From NCBI GenBank assembly GCA_035910535.1, contig JAMHXF010000090.1, positions 248,001 to 312,000 on the forward strand: a stretch of DNA of 64,000 nucleotides. Reading direction: 5' to 3'. Source of the stretch: Archangium_A sp035910535 (lineage in GTDB: Bacteria; Myxococcota; Myxococcia; Myxococcales; Myxococcaceae). Positions 1 through 8,521 of this stretch are shown here, piece after piece; the stretch's first letter is position 1, and each line of letters starts with the position of its first letter. The position numbers and the translations under genes are program-made. The notes beneath the pieces are model-generated. The model was not told where the DNA came from. It worked only from the letters and a program-made list of their open reading frames with translations, and did no database searches.

Positions 1-2
1 TC

Positions 3-1676
3 GTCTCCATCTCGTTGACGCCGGCGCTCTCGGCGCTGCTGCTCAAGCATGTCTCGGGTGAGAAGTGGGCCGGCTTCAGGTTCGTCGACCGCGTGCTGAA
101 CGGGCTGCAGCGCGGCTACACGAAGGTGCTCGTCTCCGTGCTCAAGCGACCGGTGCTGGGCCTGCTGGTGTTCGCGGCGCTGGTGGTGGCGACGTGGCAG
201 CTCGCGGTGCGGGTGCCGACGGGCTTCGTGCCTGACGAAGACCAGGGCTGGTTCATCGTGGTCGTCAACGGCCCCGACGGTGCGTCGCTGCAGCGCACGC
301 AGAAGGTGCTCGAGCAGGTCGACGCGATTCTGCGCGCGCAGCCTGAAATCAACGGCGCCTTCGCGGTCGGCGGCTTCTCGTTCGGAGGCAGCGGCCCCAA
401 CCGCGGCATCCTCTTCATCAACATGAAGGACTGGTCGAAGCGCAAAGGCGACGCGCACTCGGTCGGCGCGGTGCTGGAGCGCGTGGCGGGCCCGTTGTCT
501 GAGATTTCAGACGCCATCGTGATGGCGTTCCCTCCGCCGTCGGTCGAAGGCGTGGGCAGCGTCGGTGGCTTCTCGATGCAGCTCGAGGATCGCTCGCTGC
601 AGGCCACGCTGCCGCAGCTCAGCGACGCGCTCAGCGCGGTCATGGAGCGCGCCAACACCGAGCCCGCAATCGCCGGCGCGTTCAGCAGCTTCACGGCCGA
701 CGACCCGCAGCTCAAGGTCGAGCTCGACCGCGAAAAAGCGCGCGCGTTGAACGTGGGCATCGACCAGGTCTTCGGCACGCTGCAGACCGCGCTCGGCTCG
801 GCGTACGTCAATGACTTCGACTTCTCGAACCGCGCGTACCGCGTCTACGTACAGGCCGACGCGCAGTACCGCGACGAGCCCGGTGACATCGGCGCGCTCT
901 ACGTGCGCTCGGCCACGGGCGCGATGGTGCCGCTCGACAACCTGGTGAAGGTGACGCCGTCGACGTCGGCGCAGGTCATCAACCACTTCAACCTGTTCCG
1001 CTCGGTGGAGGTTAGCGGCTCGGTGGCGACGGGCTTCAGCTCGGGTCAGGCGCTCGAGGCCATGGAGCGCGCGGCGAAGGCGGCGATGCCCGCAGGGTTC
1101 GCGTTCGAGTGGTCGGGTCTCTCGGCCGAGGAGCTCGAGTCGGGCGGGCAGACGTACCAAATCTTCCTGCTCGGCCTGCTCTTCGTCTTCCTCGTGCTCG
1201 CGGCGCAGTACGAGAGCTTCACGTTGCCCTTCGTCGTGGTGCTCTCGGTGCCGCTGGCGTTGCTGGGCGCGCTCGGGTTGCAGAGCCTGCGCGGGTTGCC
1301 CAACGACGTGTTCTGCCAGGTCGGCATGGTCATGCTCGTGGGGCTCTCGAGCAAGAACGCGATTCTCATCGTCGAGCTCGCGCGCCGGCTGCGTGAAGAA
1401 GGGCAGAGCGCCGTCGACGCCGCTTCGAAGGCCTGTGAGCTGCGATTGCGCCCGATTCTCATGACGTCGATTGCGTTTCTGTTGGGCGTGCTGCCGTTGA
1501 CGCTCTCGACCGGCGCCGGTGCGGCCGCGCGTCGCTCACTGGGCACTGCGGTCTTCGGCGGCATGGCGCTCTCGACGGTGCTGACCATGTTCTTCACGCC
1601 GCTGCTCTTCGTGTGGGTCGACAAGCTGATGTCGCGAAAGAGCTCGGGAGCATCTGAAGCCGCGCCCGTGCATTGA
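3..1676 (+). CDS. RND (HAE1/AcrB-type) efflux permease, C-terminal half (5' end outside window)
   Basis: Inner-membrane proton-driven drug/solute exporter of a tripartite pump. The reading frame is open from the first full codon and begins with residues matching the SLTPAL segment in the middle of AcrB-type pumps, so the usual N-terminal ~480 residues lie upstream of the window. Visible landmarks: a TM helix near residues 45-67, the FVPDEDQG motif that follows the central TM, a porter domain, then the C-terminal TM block with QYESF, SSKNAILIVELA and RPILMTS signatures. The protein ends normally. The next gene is unrelated, so the partner adaptor and TolC genes, if linked, would be upstream. 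The internal TTG at position 15 is not a real start. Confidence 0.95.
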   Translation, partial: VSISLTPALSALLLKHVSGEKWAGFRFVDRVLNGLQRGYTKVLVSVLKRPVLGLLVFAALVVATWQLAVRVPTGFVPDEDQGWFIVVVNGPDGASLQRTQKVLEQVDAILRAQPEINGAFAVGGFSFGGSGPNRGILFINMKDWSKRKGDAHSVGAVLERVAGPLSEISDAIVMAFPPPSVEGVGSVGGFSMQLEDRSLQATLPQLSDALSAVMERANTEPAIAGAFSSFTADDPQLKVELDREKARALNVGIDQVFGTLQTALGSAYVNDFDFSNRAYRVYVQADAQYRDEPGDIGALYVRSATGAMVPLDNLVKVTPSTSAQVINHFNLFRSVEVSGSVATGFSSGQALEAMERAAKAAMPAGFAFEWSGLSAEELESGGQTYQIFLLGLLFVFLVLAAQYESFTLPFVVVLSVPLALLGALGLQSLRGLPNDVFCQVGMVMLVGLSSKNAILIVELARRLREEGQSAVDAASKACELRLRPILMTSIAFLLGVLPLTLSTGAGAAARRSLGTAVFGGMALSTVLTMFFTPLLFVWVDKLMSRKSSGASEAAPVH

Positions 1677-1759
1677 CCGGGGCGGGTATGTGTTTGGTTG
1701 TGTTGGTGCGCGCTTCTCGCCACGCTCCGCTCCCCTCCCACCAGCGAGCTCGAATTCAG

Positions 1760-2710
1760 ATGACCAACCGCGTTGTGATGTCATTTCTGTGTGCAGGTGC
1801 ATTGCTGACGACTGCAGCGTGCACTCAGAACACCGGTGGCGAATCTTGTGATGGCGGCTGTATCGGCCCACAGGGGCCTGCCGGGGCTCCTGGCGCGCAG
1901 GGTGCTGTCGGCGCACAGGGCGCTGCGGGTGCTCCCGGTGCACAGGGTCCGGCAGGTGCCGACGGTGCGCAGGGTCCGGCAGGTGCCGACGGTGCGCAGG
2001 GTCCGGCAGGTGCTGACGGTGCGCAGGGTCCGGCAGGTGCTGACGGTGCGCAAGGTCCGGTCGGAGCGCAGGGGCCAGCCGGAGCGCAGGGGCCAGCCGG
2101 AGCGCAAGGTCCTGCAGGAGCGCAGGGGCCCGCCGGGGCGCAGGGTGACGCTGGCGTACAAGGTCCCGCCGGGCCGGGCTACGTCAACGAGGTCAAGGTC
2201 ATCTTCGTGACGTCGCTCACCTACGAGGCGAACTTCGCGACGCTCGGGAACGGGTCGCTGGGGCTCTGGGGCGCCGACAAGTTGTGCAACACGCGCGCTG
2301 CGAACGGAAAGGTGCCTGCGGGCCACTACATCGCGTTGCTCTCGACGGCGACGACCGACGCCATCGATCGCCTGCCCGACAACACCAGAGGCTACGTGCT
2401 TGCCGATGGCGTCACCGCGGTTGCGAGCAGCAAGGCTGACCTCTTCGACGGCAGCATCTCGCATGGCATTGATCTCGACGAGAACGCCGCTCCAGTCTCG
2501 TTCGCCGGGAATGCTCGCTATGTGTGGACCGGAACGAGCGCGAACGGCTTGCGCAACGGCACAGCGTGCGGAAACTGGACATCGACAGGCGCCGGCTCGG
2601 TCTCAGCGGGGCAGGTCGACGCGGTCAACGGTGGGTGGCTGGCGGCCGTCGGAGCGCCGTGCAACCTGCCGACGGAAGCCGGCCCGCGCCTCTATTGTGT
2701 TCAGCGCTGA
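1760..2710 (+). CDS. Collagen-like lipoprotein with DUF1554/endostatin-like C-terminal domain
   Basis: Predicted outer-membrane or surface lipoprotein. The start at 1760 (or 1778) gives a hydrophobic signal ending in lipobox TAAC; the in-frame start 87 nt upstream adds a non-signal leader and is less likely. Residues ~35-140 are uninterrupted Gly-X-Y triplets (GPAGADGAQ repeats, GAQGPA repeats), a collagen-like stalk encoded by 27-bp then 18-bp DNA repeats. Residues ~145-316 form a compact domain opening with VIFVTSLTYEANF and containing paired Cys and a GNWTS stretch, resembling the DUF1554 lectin/endostatin-like heads of Leptospira outer-membrane proteins (family recognised from memory, not by search). 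A trimeric stalk-plus-head adhesin is the natural inference; ligand unknown. Confidence 0.8.
   Translation: MTNRVVMSFLCAGALLTTAACTQNTGGESCDGGCIGPQGPAGAPGAQGAVGAQGAAGAPGAQGPAGADGAQGPAGADGAQGPAGADGAQGPAGADGAQGPVGAQGPAGAQGPAGAQGPAGAQGPAGAQGDAGVQGPAGPGYVNEVKVIFVTSLTYEANFATLGNGSLGLWGADKLCNTRAANGKVPAGHYIALLSTATTDAIDRLPDNTRGYVLADGVTAVASSKADLFDGSISHGIDLDENAAPVSFAGNARYVWTGTSANGLRNGTACGNWTSTGAGSVSAGQVDAVNGGWLAAVGAPCNLPTEAGPRLYCVQR
1934..2163 (+). repeat. In-frame tandem repeats encoding collagen-like triplets
   Basis: About four nearly identical 27-bp units (GAQGPAGAD) are followed by about five 18-bp units (GAQGPA). Divergence is mostly at third positions (gcc/gct, gca/gcg), so copies are recent and prone to slippage that would change stalk length without shifting frame. 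Confidence 0.85.
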
Positions 2711-2742
2711 GTGACGCGAGCCATGGTATTTGCGGTCGCTCC

Positions 2743-3480
2743 GTGAGCGCGCACCCGACGGTCAGCCTGGTCATTCCGGTCTTCAACGAGCAGCGCACGC
2801 TGGCGGAGATTCTCCGCCGCATCGTGGCCATCGACTTCCCCAAAGAGCTCGTCATCGTCGATGACTTCAGCACCGACGGCAGCCGCGAGTTCCTGCAGAC
2901 GCTCCACGAGCAGGGCCTCGGCGCGCTGCCCGACGCGAAGCCGAAGAACGTCAACTCCGTGCGCGTGGTGCTGCAGGAAAAAAACCGCGGCAAGGGCGCG
3001 GCGCTGCAGCGCGGCTTCAAAGAGGCCACCGGCGCCATCGTCGTCATTCAAGACGCCGACCTCGAATACGACCCGCGCGACATTCCGCGATTGCTCAAGC
3101 CGATTCTCGACGGCAACGCCGACGTCGTCTTCGGCAGCCGCTTCACCGGCGAGACGCGCCGCGTTTTGTATTTCTGGCACGCCGTCGTGAACCAGACGCT
3201 CACGCTGCTCTCGAACATGACCTCGGGCCTCAACCTGACGGACATGGAGACTTGCTACAAAGCGTTCCGCCGCGAAGTGCTGCAGACCTTCACGCTGAAA
3301 GAAGAGCGCTTCGGCATCGAACCCGAGCTCACCGCCCGCGTCGGTCGCGCCAACGTGCGCGTGTACGAAGTGCCCATCAGCTACTTCGGGCGCACCTACG
3401 AAGAGGGCAAAAAAATCGGCTGGAAAGACGGCGTGCGCGCGCTCTACGCCATCGCCAAGTACGGCGTTTTGAAGCGGTAG
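2743..3480 (+). CDS. Family 2 glycosyltransferase (DPM1/polyprenyl-phosphate sugar transferase-like)
   Basis: Soluble GT-A fold enzyme expected to move a sugar from a nucleotide donor, typically to a polyprenyl phosphate. GTG at 2743 is chosen because it puts VSLVIPVFNE at residues 6-15 where GT2 proteins begin; the longer in-frame extension overlaps the preceding gene. Seen: N-terminal VIPVFNE and VDDFSTDGS motifs, KNRGKGAALQRG, the DxD-type VIQDADLEYDP near residue 105, GSRF, and a C-terminal GWKDGVRALYAI segment. No membrane helices, length 245 aa, typical of DPM1-like members lacking the GtrA domain. It follows the collagen-like lipoprotein by 32 nt, but a functional link is not evident. 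Confidence 0.88.
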   Translation: MSAHPTVSLVIPVFNEQRTLAEILRRIVAIDFPKELVIVDDFSTDGSREFLQTLHEQGLGALPDAKPKNVNSVRVVLQEKNRGKGAALQRGFKEATGAIVVIQDADLEYDPRDIPRLLKPILDGNADVVFGSRFTGETRRVLYFWHAVVNQTLTLLSNMTSGLNLTDMETCYKAFRREVLQTFTLKEERFGIEPELTARVGRANVRVYEVPISYFGRTYEEGKKIGWKDGVRALYAIAKYGVLKR

Positions 3481-3603
3481 TGGAATGGTGCAGCGCTGCT
3501 CCAATGGAGCGCGCACGCGCAGGCCGAACGCCCAACCAACTCCCGCAAAGGCCCGATTTACCGGCCTCGTCTCGCTGGCACGGAGCGTGATGTAGGCGTT
3601 GGT

Positions 3604-3888
3604 ATGCGCCCGTTGCTGCTCGTGTCTGCGTTGTTCGCCACCGTCGCTTTCGCCGGCCTCCCGAGCCGCCTCGACATGCCGGTGGGCCACACCACGACGC
3701 TCTCGATGCCCGCGCCTGTCTCGAAGGTCACCGTCGCAGACCCGGCGTTGCTGGAGGTCACGCGCAAGGGCCGCAAGGTGGTGCTCGTGGGCCGTGGCGC
3801 CGGCAGCACGGAGGTCGTCGTGAAGACGGCCGACGGCGAGACGCACCTGCGCGTGTACGTGGCGCCCGACAAGTACGGCATGCCCTGA
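3604..3888 (+). CDS. Small secreted protein made of a single secretin/CpaC N-terminal-like domain
   Basis: A 94-aa protein with a cleavable signal peptide (cut after VAFAG) followed by one domain: LDMPVGHTTTLSMPAPVSKVTVADPALLEV, a middle KVVLVGRGAGSTEVVV and a short acidic tail. This pattern matches the T2SS/T3SS pilus-secretin N-terminal domain (PF13629), which normally precedes a secretin channel. Here no secretin follows. It may bind a secretin encoded elsewhere or act as a small periplasmic module. Start ATG is preceded at 5 nt by TAGGCG; a terminator-like hairpin follows. Confidence 0.75.
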   Translation: MRPLLLVSALFATVAFAGLPSRLDMPVGHTTTLSMPAPVSKVTVADPALLEVTRKGRKVVLVGRGAGSTEVVVKTADGETHLRVYVAPDKYGMP

Positions 3889-3922
3889 ACTTTTCAGCCC
3901 TCCCGCCTGGTGAGGACATTCA

Positions 3923-3956
3923 GAGCGGCGCGGCCTTGTGGGGGGTCGCGCCGCTC
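3923..3956 (+). terminator. GC-rich hairpin, candidate intrinsic terminator
   Basis: Perfect 10-bp inverted repeat (GAGCGGCGCG / CGCGCCGCTC) with a 14-nt loop, then GTCTTT. It lies 35 nt after the stop of the small secretin-domain gene and just before the next lipoprotein start. The T tract is weak. Confidence 0.5.
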
Positions 3957-4001
3957 GTCTTTGCGGGTGAATTTCAGGCGTCGGTGTGCGTCAGTGGCCG
4001 C

Positions 4002-5507
4002 ATGCTTTTCCGCGCTGCGCTGGTTCTCGTGGTGCTCGGCGCGATGGGCTGCATCTCGCTGCGCGACGCGACGTTGATCAGCACCCAGGTCTCGCTCGAG
4101 ACCTTCAACGCGCCGGTGAAGTGTGGCCCGGTGGGCTTTCGTCGCGTGCCGTTGGAGTCGCGCTTCGGTGAATACGTGCGCGTGACGGTCGCCGCGCCGG
4201 TCTCGCTCAAAGGCACCGCGTTCATTCACGCTGACGGCGTCGCGCAGGAGCCCCGCGAGTGGGTCAGCTCCGCCGAGAGCCCGCTCGTCATCGAGGCGCG
4301 CTTCGAGAACAGCGACCCCGACAAGCTCGTCGCGCTCAACTCAGACCGCCCCATCGACATCACCATCACCGGGCTCGAGGCGCCGGAAGGTGGCACGTGT
4401 GAAGGCGCGGTCTTCACGCTGGAGCACGGCCGCCTGGTGGCGCCGGTCGATGACAGCGCGTGGTTGGCGGAGCTCGTGCGCCGTGGCGGCCCTGAGTTGC
4501 TTGCGCGTCGTGAAGCTGCGCGATTGTTGGAAGAAGAGCGTCGCCAGGCGCACTACGCCGAGTGGAAGGCGCAGAGCGCGACCGACGAAGAGCTGGCGTT
4601 GAGGGAAGCCCGTCGCCTGGCTCACTACGCGGCGTGGGAAGCAGAGCGTCACCCCGCCGAGCTGGTCGTCGACGAAGCCGAGACGGCCATCGCGACGGCA
4701 GAAGAGTGGAACGAGTACGCGCCGGGCCACGCGGTCAGCGACACCACCGTCGTGATGGCGACGTGCGCGTCAGGCGTGTGTGACGCGGTCGGTGCTCCGG
4801 CGGTGGTGGTCGCCGCGCACGAAGAGCGCTCGGGCTGCCCCGACGGCGCGTGTGGCGTCATCGCGCGTGAAATTGAAACTGCGTCCGTCGGCCTCGATGT
4901 CTCCGAGAGCGCGTTCGAGCTCGCCGCCGCGCCTGCGGGCTGTGCGACGAGCGCGTGTGCGGTGCCGACGACGACGTGTACGAGCGGCGGGTGTGCTCCG
5001 GCGCACGGCGCGTGTGTCGGCGGGGCGTGTGCGGTGAGCGAGACGTGTCACAGCGGTTCATGTGCCGGCGCGGCCGTCGCGTGTGGCTCGACTGCGGGCG
5101 GCGGTGCGCACGTCGAGTTGACGACGCCGGCGACGTGGGCTGCGTACCCGCCGGCTTCAGGTGGTGGTGGCAACGTGGCCGCCGGTGGTGTCGCTGGCAG
5201 CGCGGAAGAATGGGTGATGCCGCCGACCGCCGACGTGAGCTGGGAGCAACCCTACGCCGCGCTCGAGACGCGGGTCGCGGTGTCGGAGCGTGAGCGGCTG
5301 CGCCCAGGGCTGATTCCGGTGCCGCCTCCGGAGCCGTGCGCGTCGTGCGCCGATGCCGCCGTGGAGTTCGACATCGGCTTCATTCCCGCACTCTTCGGCG
5401 CGGTGTTCAGCGCGACGGCGCCCGTGGGTGTCGCGCCTCCGTCGCCGAGGCCCGCACAGCCTCCGCATGGCGCGGTGCCGGTGCCGCAGCCCGCGACGCG
5501 CCGCTGA
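4002..5507 (+). CDS. Cys-rich myxobacterial lipoprotein of unknown function
   Basis: Function not recognised. ATG at 4002 gives MLFRAALVLVVLGAMGC, a typical lipoprotein signal; the 22-codon extension upstream overlaps the hairpin region and was rejected. After ~130 residues of beta-rich sequence comes a charged stretch with two related units (REAARLLEEERRQAHYAEW and REARRLAHYAAWEAE), probably helical. Residues ~250-370 hold many short CxxGxC-like motifs (CASGVC, CPDGAC, CATSAC, CTSGGC, CVGGAC, CHSGSC), spaced irregularly and separated by Ala/Val-rich linkers. The C-terminus is Pro-rich. The pattern suggests an oxidised extracytoplasmic protein or a metal/thiol-rich surface module. Confidence 0.8.
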   Translation: MLFRAALVLVVLGAMGCISLRDATLISTQVSLETFNAPVKCGPVGFRRVPLESRFGEYVRVTVAAPVSLKGTAFIHADGVAQEPREWVSSAESPLVIEARFENSDPDKLVALNSDRPIDITITGLEAPEGGTCEGAVFTLEHGRLVAPVDDSAWLAELVRRGGPELLARREAARLLEEERRQAHYAEWKAQSATDEELALREARRLAHYAAWEAERHPAELVVDEAETAIATAEEWNEYAPGHAVSDTTVVMATCASGVCDAVGAPAVVVAAHEERSGCPDGACGVIAREIETASVGLDVSESAFELAAAPAGCATSACAVPTTTCTSGGCAPAHGACVGGACAVSETCHSGSCAGAAVACGSTAGGGAHVELTTPATWAAYPPASGGGGNVAAGGVAGSAEEWVMPPTADVSWEQPYAALETRVAVSERERLRPGLIPVPPPEPCASCADAAVEFDIGFIPALFGAVFSATAPVGVAPPSPRPAQPPHGAVPVPQPATRR

Positions 5508-5544
5508 GCTTCACATTCGTCGCCGCCGTGCTTGAAGCAGTCGC

Positions 5545-7026
5545 TTGGCTGGCCGCTCTACTCATGTCGCCTCGGCGGCGCTCGTGCTCCTCGCGCTCAT
5601 GGAGTGGTGGTCGCGGCTGCTCTCAGGGAGCCTCGACATTGACTACGGCTCTGCCGACATCATCGCGTTTCAGGCGCTCGTCGAAGACGTGCTGGTGCGC
5701 GGTGGCGCGTATCGCTCGTGGCACCTGACGCCCGCGCCGTATTTCTTTCCTGACGGGCTGTTCGCGCTCGTCGCACGTGGCCTCACCGGCGCTCCCGAGG
5801 CGTTGATTCCGCTCACCGTCGCGATGCAGGTCGTCGCGCTGGCGGTGGCGGCCTGGCTCGCACTTCGTGAGGTTGACGCTGCGCTCGCGTGGTGCGGGCC
5901 GCTGGTGGTTTCACTGGCGACGTTGCTCGCGCTCGACGGCACGGTGCCGCTGGTGTGGCTGCTCTTCCCCGTTCATCACACGGGGGTCTCCATCGTCTTG
6001 TTGCTGGTGAGCGCGGCCTTCACGCGCTTCGTGAAGACGGGCGCGCGTTGGTCACTCGTCGCAGGGCTCGCGTTGCTGGTCGCCGGTTGTGTGTCTGACG
6101 CGCTGCTCGTCGCGGCGACGAGCGTGTCGATGAGCGTCGTCACGGGCTGGGCGTGGCGCTCGTCTGCAGACGTCGCGCGGCGGCTGCGCTGGTTGGCGCC
6201 GACGACGGTCGTCACCGCCATCGTGGCGGGCCAATGCACACGGTGGCTCGTCGCGTTCCCGCAGCAGGCGCACCAGACGCTGCGGCTGCACGCGCTGCCA
6301 CAGACGCTCACGCACATGCTTCACGACTTCATGGGCTGGCCGCGGGCGACGGAGTTGCTCGCTGTCTTCACGCTGGCGATGGCCTTCGTCACGGCGTGGC
6401 GCGCGCGACGCTCGGTGTTCACGGTGTGGCTGCTTGCGGGGTTCGGCATGCTCGCCGGGGTCGTCGCCACGGCGAACGTCACCAACGTCGACTGGCAACG
6501 CTACGTGTTGTGGCTGCCGCTCGCCGCGTTGTTCACCGCAGCAGCGTTGCTCTTGCGCTGGCGTCACGGCGCGCGCGTGCTGACCGTCGTCTCGCTTGCC
6601 GTCGTGTTGCTCTGCGTTCGACCCCTGGCGTGGGTGGCGCCGTGGCGCACGCCGACCTCGTGGTGGCGCGGCGCAGTGGAGTGTGTCGAGCGACTGGCGG
6701 CGCGCGAGCAGGCGAACGTGGTCATCACGGACTACTGGCACGCGAAGCCGCTCGTCTTCTTCTCGACGAAGGGGCTGCGCGCCGCGCCCGTGCAAGCCAA
6801 CGCGGCCGAGCTCTCCCGGTGGATTGTGTCCGACGCCTGGTACGGGCCACCGACGCAAACGGCGCTCGTCGTCGCCAATGGGCTCGACGCCGCGCCGCTG
6901 GGGCCGCCTTCTGAAGTCGTCGCGTGTGGTGCGCTGGAGGTGCGCGTGTTTCGCGGCGAGGCGCGCGCGCGGCTGCAGGCACACTACGAGCGTTGGCTGC
7001 GCGACGCGGGGCTGCTCAGCGAGTGA
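5545..7026 (+). CDS. Polytopic inner-membrane protein, GT-C-like
   Basis: A 493-aa protein with roughly ten hydrophobic helices spread over residues 8-370 and a hydrophilic C-terminal domain of ~120 residues. The first extracytoplasmic loop is acidic and aromatic (GSLDIDYGSADIIAF, then YRSWHLTPAPYFFPD), a layout like lipid-linked-sugar glycosyltransferases of the GT-C class. No family can be assigned with certainty. The start is probably TTG at 5545; ATG at 5599 would cut into the first helix. It converges with, and overlaps by 11 bp, the phosphatase gene on the other strand. A partnership with the DPM1-like enzyme at 2.7 kb is conceivable but not adjacent. Confidence 0.7.
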   Translation: MAGRSTHVASAALVLLALMEWWSRLLSGSLDIDYGSADIIAFQALVEDVLVRGGAYRSWHLTPAPYFFPDGLFALVARGLTGAPEALIPLTVAMQVVALAVAAWLALREVDAALAWCGPLVVSLATLLALDGTVPLVWLLFPVHHTGVSIVLLLVSAAFTRFVKTGARWSLVAGLALLVAGCVSDALLVAATSVSMSVVTGWAWRSSADVARRLRWLAPTTVVTAIVAGQCTRWLVAFPQQAHQTLRLHALPQTLTHMLHDFMGWPRATELLAVFTLAMAFVTAWRARRSVFTVWLLAGFGMLAGVVATANVTNVDWQRYVLWLPLAALFTAAALLLRWRHGARVLTVVSLAVVLLCVRPLAWVAPWRTPTSWWRGAVECVERLAAREQANVVITDYWHAKPLVFFSTKGLRAAPVQANAAELSRWIVSDAWYGPPTQTALVVANGLDAAPLGPPSEVVACGALEVRVFRGEARARLQAHYERWLRDAGLLSE

Positions 7027-8443
7027 AGGTCTTCGAGTACAGCTCCACGCCGCCGCCGTCGTGGAACACCACGCGCACTTCGCGGCTCATGGGCTCGAGG
7101 TGCAGCGTCACGTAGTTGTTGGTGCCCGTCGCGTACGGCCAGCGCGGGGGCTGCAGCAGGCGCCACGCCGGGTTCGCCGACTGCGCGCCGGGGCCCGCGA
7201 GAATCTCCAACGCGCCCGCGCCACGACCGTTCGCCGAGACCCAGCCGACGCTCGCGAAGTGATGGTCTCCCGACAGCCACAGCACGCCTTGCACGTTCTG
7301 GTCTTCGATGTGGCCGAGCAGCTCGTTGCGTTGGTCCCGGTATGAGAGCCACGAATCGCCGGTGAACGCCGAGAACCCGAAGTCGGTGATGGGCACCGAG
7401 TTGAGGATGACTTTGAAGACGGCGGTGCTCGCCGCGAGGCCGGCCTTGAGCCAGTCCATCTGCGCGCGTGAGAGGTAGAGCTGCGGCTGCCCATTGAAGC
7501 GCGTCGAAGGTTTGCGCTCGGCGCGCGAGTCGAGGACGAAGAACTCAGCGGTGTCGCCCCAGCGCACCGACTTCCACAATCGGTCCGGCTCGACGCGGTC
7601 GCGGCGCAGCGGGTTGGCCTCGAAGTACGTCTTGCGCGCGACGGCCAGCTTCGCGGCGCTGATGGTCTCGGGGTTGAAGTCGTTCGTCACCTCGTGGTCG
7701 TCCCACGTGGCGAGCACGCTCGTGGCGGCGCGCAGCTTCCGGTACTCGGGCCCGCCGAGGTTCGCGGCCCACTGCGTGCGGTACTCGGGCAGCGTGTCGG
7801 CACCGTCGTTGTAGCTGGTGTCTCCGAGCAGCAAGAAGAGGTCGAGGTCGCTGCGTTCACCCGCGCGCAGCACCGGTGACGGCGTGTTGCCCTGCTTGGT
7901 GCAGCTCACCGCGCCGAAGACCAATGGGGCCTTCGTGCCCGACGCAAACGCGGCGCGAAACCGCCCGATGCCCGAGCGCGCCGCGAGCGCTCCAGTCACG
8001 TTCTCTTCGAAGAACGCGTAGCGATACGGCCGCCCCGCCTCGAGGCCGTCGACGTCGAGGTGCACGAAGCCACCATCGCCCGGCACCACGACTTCATCGG
8101 CCACGCGCTCCGCGTAGACCTCGCCCTCCATGCGCCACACGCGCAGTCGCAAGCGCGCCAAGCCGTCGTAGCGCGTCCACAACACGGCGCGGGTCGCCTC
8201 CACGTCACCGCTGGCCAGACCAAGTGGAAAGTTGAAGGCCTCCGGCACCGCGTCGGGTTCGTCGGGAGGCAACGGCTGGCCGGCGTCAACGCCCGCGTCT
8301 TCGGGGCCCACGCCGCCGTCGGGCGCCTCCACGCTACCGTCGGGGCTCGCGCCGACGACCGGCGGCTCCGCGCACCCGAGAACGAGGCCTGCCGTCCCAA
8401 TCGCCGTCACTCGGAGAAATTGCCGTCGGGTCTGCCGGGCCAT
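7016..8443 (-). CDS. PhoD-like alkaline phosphatase/phosphodiesterase, Tat-exported lipoprotein
   Basis: Secreted metallophosphoesterase of the PhoD family, which removes phosphate from phosphoesters using iron and calcium. The start at 8443 gives MARQTRRQFLRVTAIG, a twin-arginine signal, followed by VLGC, a lipobox; upstream in-frame codons encode no signal. Seen: a Pro/Asp-rich linker, an N-terminal beta domain with FNFPLGLASGDVEATRAVLW, then the catalytic landmarks FGAVSC, LLLGDTSYND, TWDDHEVTNDF and LSGDHHFASVGW. Length 475 aa fits the family. The gene stands alone, divergent from the barrel protein, with a TATGCT 10 nt before its ATG. Substrate unknown; phosphate scavenging is the usual role. 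Confidence 0.92.
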   Translation of the reverse strand: MARQTRRQFLRVTAIGTAGLVLGCAEPPVVGASPDGSVEAPDGGVGPEDAGVDAGQPLPPDEPDAVPEAFNFPLGLASGDVEATRAVLWTRYDGLARLRLRVWRMEGEVYAERVADEVVVPGDGGFVHLDVDGLEAGRPYRYAFFEENVTGALAARSGIGRFRAAFASGTKAPLVFGAVSCTKQGNTPSPVLRAGERSDLDLFLLLGDTSYNDGADTLPEYRTQWAANLGGPEYRKLRAATSVLATWDDHEVTNDFNPETISAAKLAVARKTYFEANPLRRDRVEPDRLWKSVRWGDTAEFFVLDSRAERKPSTRFNGQPQLYLSRAQMDWLKAGLAASTAVFKVILNSVPITDFGFSAFTGDSWLSYRDQRNELLGHIEDQNVQGVLWLSGDHHFASVGWVSANGRGAGALEILAGPGAQSANPAWRLLQPPRWPYATGTNNYVTLHLEPMSREVRVVFHDGGGVELYSKTFTR

Positions 8444-8521
8444 GTGGCCGCGCAGCATAGCGGGCGCCGCGTCGTGAAAAGCGAACGCGCGCGATGACCG
8501 TGGTACCTTGCGCGCCACTTC

